64,000 bases of DNA. It comes from Massilia sp. Mn16-1_5 (GTDB lineage: Bacteria; Pseudomonadota; Gammaproteobacteria; Burkholderiales; Burkholderiaceae_D). Shown here piece by piece: positions 59,250-64,000 of this stretch. Numbering within the stretch: the first letter of the stretch is position 1; each line of letters starts with the position of its first letter. The notes beneath the pieces were generated by a model, which saw only the letters and a list, made by a program, of their open reading frames with translations, was not told where the DNA came from and searched no databases. The position numbers and the translations under genes were made by a program. The stretch is taken from NCBI RefSeq assembly GCF_004798585.1, contig NZ_PPXQ01000006.1:1-64000 (forward strand), in the 5' to 3' direction.

Positions 59250-60221
59250 TTAATCCACCGTCGCGCCGCTGTCCTTCGCCACCTTCGACCACTTGGTCGA
59301 TTCGGCGTGCACGAACTTGGTGAAGTTTTCAGGCGTATCGGCCAGCATTTCCGAGCCCGTCTCGGCACGCACCTTGGCGAATTCCGGCGACTTGATGAAC
59401 TTGACAGTCTCGGCATTGATCTTGTCGATCACGGCCTTTGGCGTCTTGGCCGGCGCGAACAGGCCGTACCAGGCGTAGGACTCGAGCTGAGGAATACCCA
59501 GTTCGGCGAAGGTCGGCACATCCGGCAGCAGCGGCGAACGCTTGGCGCTGGTGATGGCGATCGGCTTCACTTTGCCGCTCTTAATGTGCGGCATGATGGC
59601 GATGGTGCTGTCGAACATGATCGGGATATGGCCGCCCAGCAGGTCGGAAATCGCCGGCGCCGAACCCTTGTACGGGACGTGCACCATGTCGAGCTTCTGG
59701 ACGCTGTTGAACAGTTCGCCGGTCAGGTGCTGCGGGGTGCCGTTACCCGAGGAGCCGAACGAGAACGAACCCTTCTTCGACTGGATGTAGGCCATCAGTT
59801 CCTTCAGGTTCTTGGCCGGCACGTTCGGATTCGCCACCAGCACCAGCGGCACGCGCAGCAGGTTGCTGATCGGGGTCAGGTCCTTCAGCGGATCGAAGGT
59901 CATGCCTTTGTAGACGCTCGGATTGATGACGATCGGCGCGCTCGAGGTGATCAGCAGGGTGTTGCCGTCGGCTGCGGCGCGGGTCACGGCCGCGGTACCG
60001 ATGTTGCCGCCGCCGCCGGCGCGGTTATCGATGACGAAGGATTTGCCGAGCGTCTCGGTCATGTGCTTGGCCCATGGGCGCGCAGCGATGTCGGACGGGC
60101 CGCCCGGCGGCCATGGCACGACGACCGTGACCGTCTTGTCCGGCCAGTTCTGGGCCATGGCGCTCAGCGATACGACCGAGGCAGCGAAAGCGAGGGCGAG
60201 CGATTTGGTGAATAGCTTCAT
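59250..60221 (-). CDS. Bug-family (tripartite tricarboxylate transporter) solute-binding protein
   Basis: 323 residues, signal peptide (FTKSLALAFAASVVSLSAMA). The Bug fold: WPDKTVTVVVPWPPGGPSDI near the N-terminus, IDNRAGGGGNIGT, HVPYKGSAPAISDLLGGHIP and LPDVPTFAELGIP. They capture carboxylates or aromatic acids in the periplasm for TctAB. No transporter subunits are adjacent, the usual orphan state in betaproteobacteria. Start chosen at 60221 (MKLFTKS) because AAAGGA lies 8 nt upstream; a start three codons earlier is too close to that box. Confidence 0.93.
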   Translation of the reverse strand: MKLFTKSLALAFAASVVSLSAMAQNWPDKTVTVVVPWPPGGPSDIAARPWAKHMTETLGKSFVIDNRAGGGGNIGTAAVTRAAADGNTLLITSSAPIVINPSVYKGMTFDPLKDLTPISNLLRVPLVLVANPNVPAKNLKELMAYIQSKKGSFSFGSSGNGTPQHLTGELFNSVQKLDMVHVPYKGSAPAISDLLGGHIPIMFDSTIAIMPHIKSGKVKPIAITSAKRSPLLPDVPTFAELGIPQLESYAWYGLFAPAKTPKAVIDKINAETVKFIKSPEFAKVRAETGSEMLADTPENFTKFVHAESTKWSKVAKDSGATVD

Positions 60222-60441
60222 ATCCGACATCCTTTGGTTGATTGTCCATCTGACCAGCAGATTTTACACGAACCAACACCCACACAGAATACCGCTACTG
60301 TTCCCCGGTCACGCGATTCGTTGCCTCAAAGCCAGCGCTTCGGGTATCTTCTTGTTTTGCCTGTAAGACAATTTCATTCAGTAATGTAATTAACCGGGCC
60401 CGGCGCACCTGCAGCCGCGGCCATGCCAGGGGAAGAAGTAG

Positions 60442-61920
60442 ATGAACGAGTTAGTCAGCAGCATCAACGGTATTATCTGGAGTCCGGCCCTGATCGCCCT
60501 GTGCCTGGGCGTGGGCCTGTATTTTTCGCTGCGCTCGCGCTTCCTGCAGGTGCGCCACGCGAAGGAAATGATTCGCCTGATGTTCGAGGGTAAGAGCTCG
60601 GCCCAGGGCGTCTCGTCCTTCCAGGCCCTGAGCATGACCCTGGCCGGCCGCGTCGGCACCGGCAACATCGCCGGCGTCGCCACCGCCATCACCTTCGGTG
60701 GCCCGGGCGCCGTGTTCTGGATGTGGGCCGTGGCCTTCCTTGGCGCCAGCTCGGCTTTCGTCGAATCCACGCTGGGCCAGGTCTACAAGGAACAGATCAA
60801 CAAGGAATACCGTGGCGGCCCGGCCTTCTACATCGAGAAGGGCCTGGGCATGAAGTGGTACGCGCTGACCTTTGCGTTTGCCACCGTGCTCGCCACCGGC
60901 CTGCTGCTGCCGGGCGTGCAGGCCAATTCGATCGCCGAAGGCCTGCAGACGGCCATGGGCATCGACCGCACCGTCACCGCCGTCGGCCTGGCCCTGGTGC
61001 TGGCCTTCATCATCTTCGGCGGCGTCAAGCGCATCGCCAACTTCGCCGAGGTGGTCGTGCCCTTCATGGCGCTCGGCTACATCCTGGTGGCTGTCTTCAT
61101 CATCCTGCTGAACATCGAGCGCCTGCCGGAAGTCATGTCGCTGATCTTCCGCTCCGCCTTCGGCATGGACGCCGGCTTCGGCGCCATCCTCGGCCTCGCC
61201 ATCCAGTGGGGCGTGAAGCGCGGCGTGTATTCGAACGAAGCGGGGCAGGGCACCGGCCCGCACGCATCGAGCGCCGCCGAAGTGAGCCACCCGGCCAAGC
61301 AGGGCCTGGTGCAGGGCTTCTCGGTCTACATCGACACCCTGTTCGTCTGCTCGGCCACCGCCTTCATGCTGCTCATCACCGGCCAGTACAACGTCGAGGG
61401 ACCTGACGGCAAGGCCATGTTCACTGGCGTGCAGGGCGTGGCCAGCGGCCCGGGCTACGTGCAGACGGCGCTGGAAAACGTGATGCCGGGCTTCGGCGCG
61501 ATCTTTGTCGCGGTGGCGCTGCTGTTCTTCGCCTTCACCACCATCGTCGCCTACTACTACATCGCCGAGACCAACATCTCCTACATCGATCGCCACGCGA
61601 AATACCCGTGGCTGAAGTTCCTGCTCAAGGCCGCCATCATCGGCGCCACCGTCTACGGCACCGTCAAGACCGCGGACCTGGCCTGGGCCCTGGGCGATAT
61701 CGGCGTCGGCCTGATGGCCTGGCTGAACCTGGTCGCGATCGTCCTGCTGCGTAACGTGGCGTTTAAATGCCTGCGCGATTACGAGGCCCAGAAGGCGCAA
61801 GGCAAGGATCCGCAGTTCGATCCGGTGGCGCTGGGAATCAAGAATGCGGATTACTGGGAGCGACGCGTGGCCGGCATGGACGGGACGAAGCCGGACGAGC
61901 GCGAGAAAGTAGTCGCCTGA
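60442..61920 (+). CDS. Alanine/glycine:cation symporter (AGCS family)
   Basis: 492 residues, about eleven membrane helices. The AGCS signature is MTLAGRVGTGNIAGVATAIT (~66-85); SNEAGQGTGPHASSAAEVSH (~265) is the second conserved stretch. It imports alanine or glycine with Na+ at the inner membrane. C-terminus is polar and cytosolic (YEAQKAQGKDPQFDPVALGI). Single gene ended by a UUCG-capped hairpin. Confidence 0.94.
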   Translation: MNELVSSINGIIWSPALIALCLGVGLYFSLRSRFLQVRHAKEMIRLMFEGKSSAQGVSSFQALSMTLAGRVGTGNIAGVATAITFGGPGAVFWMWAVAFLGASSAFVESTLGQVYKEQINKEYRGGPAFYIEKGLGMKWYALTFAFATVLATGLLLPGVQANSIAEGLQTAMGIDRTVTAVGLALVLAFIIFGGVKRIANFAEVVVPFMALGYILVAVFIILLNIERLPEVMSLIFRSAFGMDAGFGAILGLAIQWGVKRGVYSNEAGQGTGPHASSAAEVSHPAKQGLVQGFSVYIDTLFVCSATAFMLLITGQYNVEGPDGKAMFTGVQGVASGPGYVQTALENVMPGFGAIFVAVALLFFAFTTIVAYYYIAETNISYIDRHAKYPWLKFLLKAAIIGATVYGTVKTADLAWALGDIGVGLMAWLNLVAIVLLRNVAFKCLRDYEAQKAQGKDPQFDPVALGIKNADYWERRVAGMDGTKPDEREKVVA

Positions 61921-61927
61921 TCGGACA

Positions 61928-61949
61928 AACGGCAGCTTCGGCTGCCGTT
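61928..61949. terminator. UUCG-loop hairpin after the symporter gene
   Basis: AACGGCAGC-TTCG-GCTGCCGTT: perfect 9-bp stem with a stable UUCG tetraloop, 7 bp after the symporter stop and 16 bp before the stop of the convergent kinase. Only TGTCG follows, so the T-run is poor. Confidence 0.65.
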
Positions 61950-61964
61950 GTCGTATCGGCCGTA

Positions 61965-64000
61965 TCAGGACCGGGCAACCTGCGCCAGGATCGCCGTCAG
62001 CTGGTCCATGTCGGCCGGCTTGACCAGGTGGTGCGCAAAGCCGGCCGCGAGCGACTGGCGGCGGTCGCTTTCGTGGCCGTAGCCGGTGATGGCGATTAGG
62101 ACCGCATCGCGTGACTCCGGCTGGGCGCGCAGGCGCTGGGCCAGTTCGTTGCCGTCCATGTCGGGCAGGCCGATGTCGAGGATGCAGGCGTCGAAGCGCT
62201 CCTGGCGTGCGCGCGCCAGGGCGGCATGCGAGTCGTGCTCGACGCCGACCCGGTGTCCCAGGCTTTCCAGCACGAGGGCCAGCATCGCCGCGGCGTCGGC
62301 ATTGTCGTCGACCACCAGCAGGTGCAGCGCCTGGCCCGCCGGCGCGGCGGCCGCAGCGCCGCCACTGGAACGGACGGGAGCAGTGTCGGCCAGGCGCGGC
62401 AGGCTGACGCAAAAGCGGCTGCCCTGTCCGGGTCCGGCACTGTCGCAGCTGACACTGCCGCCATGCAGCTCGACCAGGCTCCTGACCAGCGCGAGGCCCA
62501 GCCCCAGGCCGCCGGCGGAGCGGTCCGAACTGCGTTCCGCCTGCGCGAACAGCTCGAACACATGTGCCGTCAGGTCGGGCGTCATGCCGATGCCGTCGTC
62601 GGCGATCTCGATCGTCACGCGCTCGTTCCGGATCCCGGAACGCAACGTGATCGTGCCGCCTTCCGGCGTGTACTTGGCGGCGTTGTTCAGGATGTTGGTG
62701 ACCACCTGCACCAGCCGCTTCTTGTCGCCCATGACCCGCGTCGTGTCGGGCGCCATGAAGGTCTGCAGCCGGTGGCGCCGGGCCTGGATCAGCGGGGCCA
62801 CCTGCTCGATCGCATCCTGCACCACATGGCGCATGTCGAGCGGCTCATTGTCCAGCTCGACCAGGCCGCGCGTGACCCGCGAGACGTCGAGCAGGTCGTC
62901 GATCAGGTGAGTCATGTGAGCGACCTGGCGTCCGATGATCTGGCTGGTGTGGCGCACCCGGCCCTCGTCGAGCCTGCCCATGCTGAGCAGCTGCGCCGCC
63001 GCGCCGATCGGCGCCAGGGGATTCCTCAGTTCATGCGCCAGCATGGCGAGGAATTCGTCCTTGCGGCGGTCAGCGTCGCGCAGGCCGGCCTGCGCGCGGG
63101 CGCTGTCGACGGCAAACCAGGTGCGGTCGACCATGTCCTCGGCCATGGCCAGCTGCTCGTCCGTCCAGTGGTGGACCGCGTCGTCGTGCACGCTCAGCAC
63201 TGCACGCAGACGGCCGTCCTTCATCAGCGGGATCGCCAGCACCGCGCGGATACCCAGGGCGGAATAGTTCGCGATATGGGGCAGGGCGGCCGATTCGCGC
63301 AGGACGTCGTCGATGACGAGATTGCGGCCGGCGCGCAGGATCTGCACCACCGCCACGCCGAAGTCGTCGAGCGTCAGGGACATGCCGGCCAGCGAGGCCA
63401 TGCTGCCGTCGGTCCAGTCGCGCTTCAGCGAGAGGGTGGCACCGCTATCGTCGGCTTCGGCGTACGCCACGCGCCTGGCGCCGAGACGGACGCCGAGCAG
63501 CTCGCAGGCCACCGCCGTCACCTCTTCCGGATCGAGCAGGGGACGGATGCGGTCGGCCAGCGCCAGCTGGAAGGCGTGGCGTCGCTCCGCCACTTCGAGC
63601 GCCATCTTGACCGTCTTTTCCTCGTGGATGTCGGTCGAGGTGCCGAACCAGCGCTCGATCCTGCCCTCGCCGTTCAGGAAGGGTTCGGCCCGGACCAGGA
63701 ACCAGCGATACTCGCCCGTTTTCGAACGGATGCGGTGCTCGACATGGAAGGCGTGATGGTGTTCGTAGGCCTGCGCCCAGGCCGTCATGGTGATGCCCTG
63801 GTCGTCGGGATGAACGAACTGGTTGGCGACATCGGCCGGCGTCGAAGAGGCGATCGGAACGCCGGTGTAGTCGTCCCATTGGCGGTTGAAGTAGACTGCC
63901 TCGCCCGAGGCCATGACGATCCAGATGATCTGCGGGACCGAGTCGGCCATCAGGCGGAAGTTACGCTCGCTCTCGCGCAATGCCTGCTGTGTCGCCACCT
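61965..64000 (-). CDS. Hybrid sensor histidine kinase / response regulator (N-terminus beyond right edge)
   Basis: At least 678 codons; the true start is off the right edge. From the N-terminal side: a PAS/PAC domain (RLMADSVPQIIWIVMASGEA, VEHRIRSKTGEYRWFLVRAE), a GAF domain (~150-300), HisKA with phospho-His in LAMLAHELRNPLAPIGAAA, HATPase_c (NILNNAAKYTPEGGTITLRS, GGLGLGLALVRSLVELHGG) and a C-terminal receiver (LHLLVVDDNADAAAMLALVL, DIGLPDMDG). Cytosolic sensor in the visible part. The kinase may pass phosphate to its own receiver then a partner. No regulator adjacent in the window. Confidence 0.94.
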   Translation of the reverse strand, partial: VATQQALRESERNFRLMADSVPQIIWIVMASGEAVYFNRQWDDYTGVPIASSTPADVANQFVHPDDQGITMTAWAQAYEHHHAFHVEHRIRSKTGEYRWFLVRAEPFLNGEGRIERWFGTSTDIHEEKTVKMALEVAERRHAFQLALADRIRPLLDPEEVTAVACELLGVRLGARRVAYAEADDSGATLSLKRDWTDGSMASLAGMSLTLDDFGVAVVQILRAGRNLVIDDVLRESAALPHIANYSALGIRAVLAIPLMKDGRLRAVLSVHDDAVHHWTDEQLAMAEDMVDRTWFAVDSARAQAGLRDADRRKDEFLAMLAHELRNPLAPIGAAAQLLSMGRLDEGRVRHTSQIIGRQVAHMTHLIDDLLDVSRVTRGLVELDNEPLDMRHVVQDAIEQVAPLIQARRHRLQTFMAPDTTRVMGDKKRLVQVVTNILNNAAKYTPEGGTITLRSGIRNERVTIEIADDGIGMTPDLTAHVFELFAQAERSSDRSAGGLGLGLALVRSLVELHGGSVSCDSAGPGQGSRFCVSLPRLADTAPVRSSGGAAAAAPAGQALHLLVVDDNADAAAMLALVLESLGHRVGVEHDSHAALARARQERFDACILDIGLPDMDGNELAQRLRAQPESRDAVLIAITGYGHESDRRQSLAAGFAHHLVKPADMDQLTAILAQVARS

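Overview
The window looks like chromosomal DNA of a Massilia/Telluria-type betaproteobacterium (Oxalobacteraceae). This rests on high GC with strong GC3 in most genes, on protein sequences that read like that group (RpiA, Udk, ArgA, HrpA, a Bug-type solute-binding protein, split ImuA/ImuB), and on scattered GTAGGGTGG-headed palindromes between genes. The assignment comes from memory of family sequences, not from a search.

Positions 1-3860 are foreign DNA with visibly lower GC. They hold an IS3-family insertion that cuts a PIN-domain gene, a pair of ~37-bp direct repeats, an orphan helix-turn-helix-like gene and a large serine recombinase. The recombinase starts about 20 bp from the point where host sequence resumes in the middle of a peptidase-like 'vgr-related' gene. 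This is probably one end of an integrated element that continues off the left edge.

4.4-16.5 kb: an overlapping four-gene operon (MacA-like adaptor, ATPase, FtsX/MacB-type permease, AAC(3)-I-like acetyltransferase) diverges from rpiA and a lipoprotein gene. Next come a DUF2325 gene behind a good Fur box, an exported mini-protein resembling an RND porter subdomain, udk and arfB (convergent with no gap), a DUF817 membrane protein, a DUF488 protein, yggX and argA.

16.5-27 kb: hrpA, a thioesterase, a truncated RlmI-type methyltransferase, a PRC-barrel protein, a Tat-exported SDR enzyme and an NHL-propeller/M23 peptidase fusion.

27-42.7 kb: a tightly coupled DUF2760-Hsp70-Hsp70 operon, an SRPBCC-VOC pair, and a coupled operon of a diguanylate cyclase, an APH(3')-like kinase and a small protein. 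These are followed by an MBL hydrolase divergent from a GlxA-type regulator, an acyl-CoA synthetase, a GFA protein, an orphan HepT-like protein whose RNase motif looks lost, and a Na+/H+ antiporter.

42.9-51 kb: stress and metal genes. These are imuA-imuB behind a near-perfect LexA box but without dnaE2, a nickel/cobalt dmeR-DUF1289-dmeF operon with a poly-G operator, and a six-gene periplasmic copper operon (His-rich exported proteins, outer-membrane factor, multicopper oxidase, DUF411, CusF-like) with no inner-membrane pump.

51-64 kb: an alpha/beta hydrolase, an M61 peptidase, an Hsp20 gene with a sigma32-like promoter, a DegQ-type protease followed by a QseBC/PmrAB-like two-component pair behind CTTAAG repeats, a Bug protein, an alanine:Na+ symporter, and a hybrid histidine kinase that runs off the right edge.

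The points I rate highest are the DUF2760-Hsp70-Hsp70 operon, the efflux/acetyltransferase operon, the cyclase-APH operon, and the palindrome family, whose stems vary while both arms stay matched.
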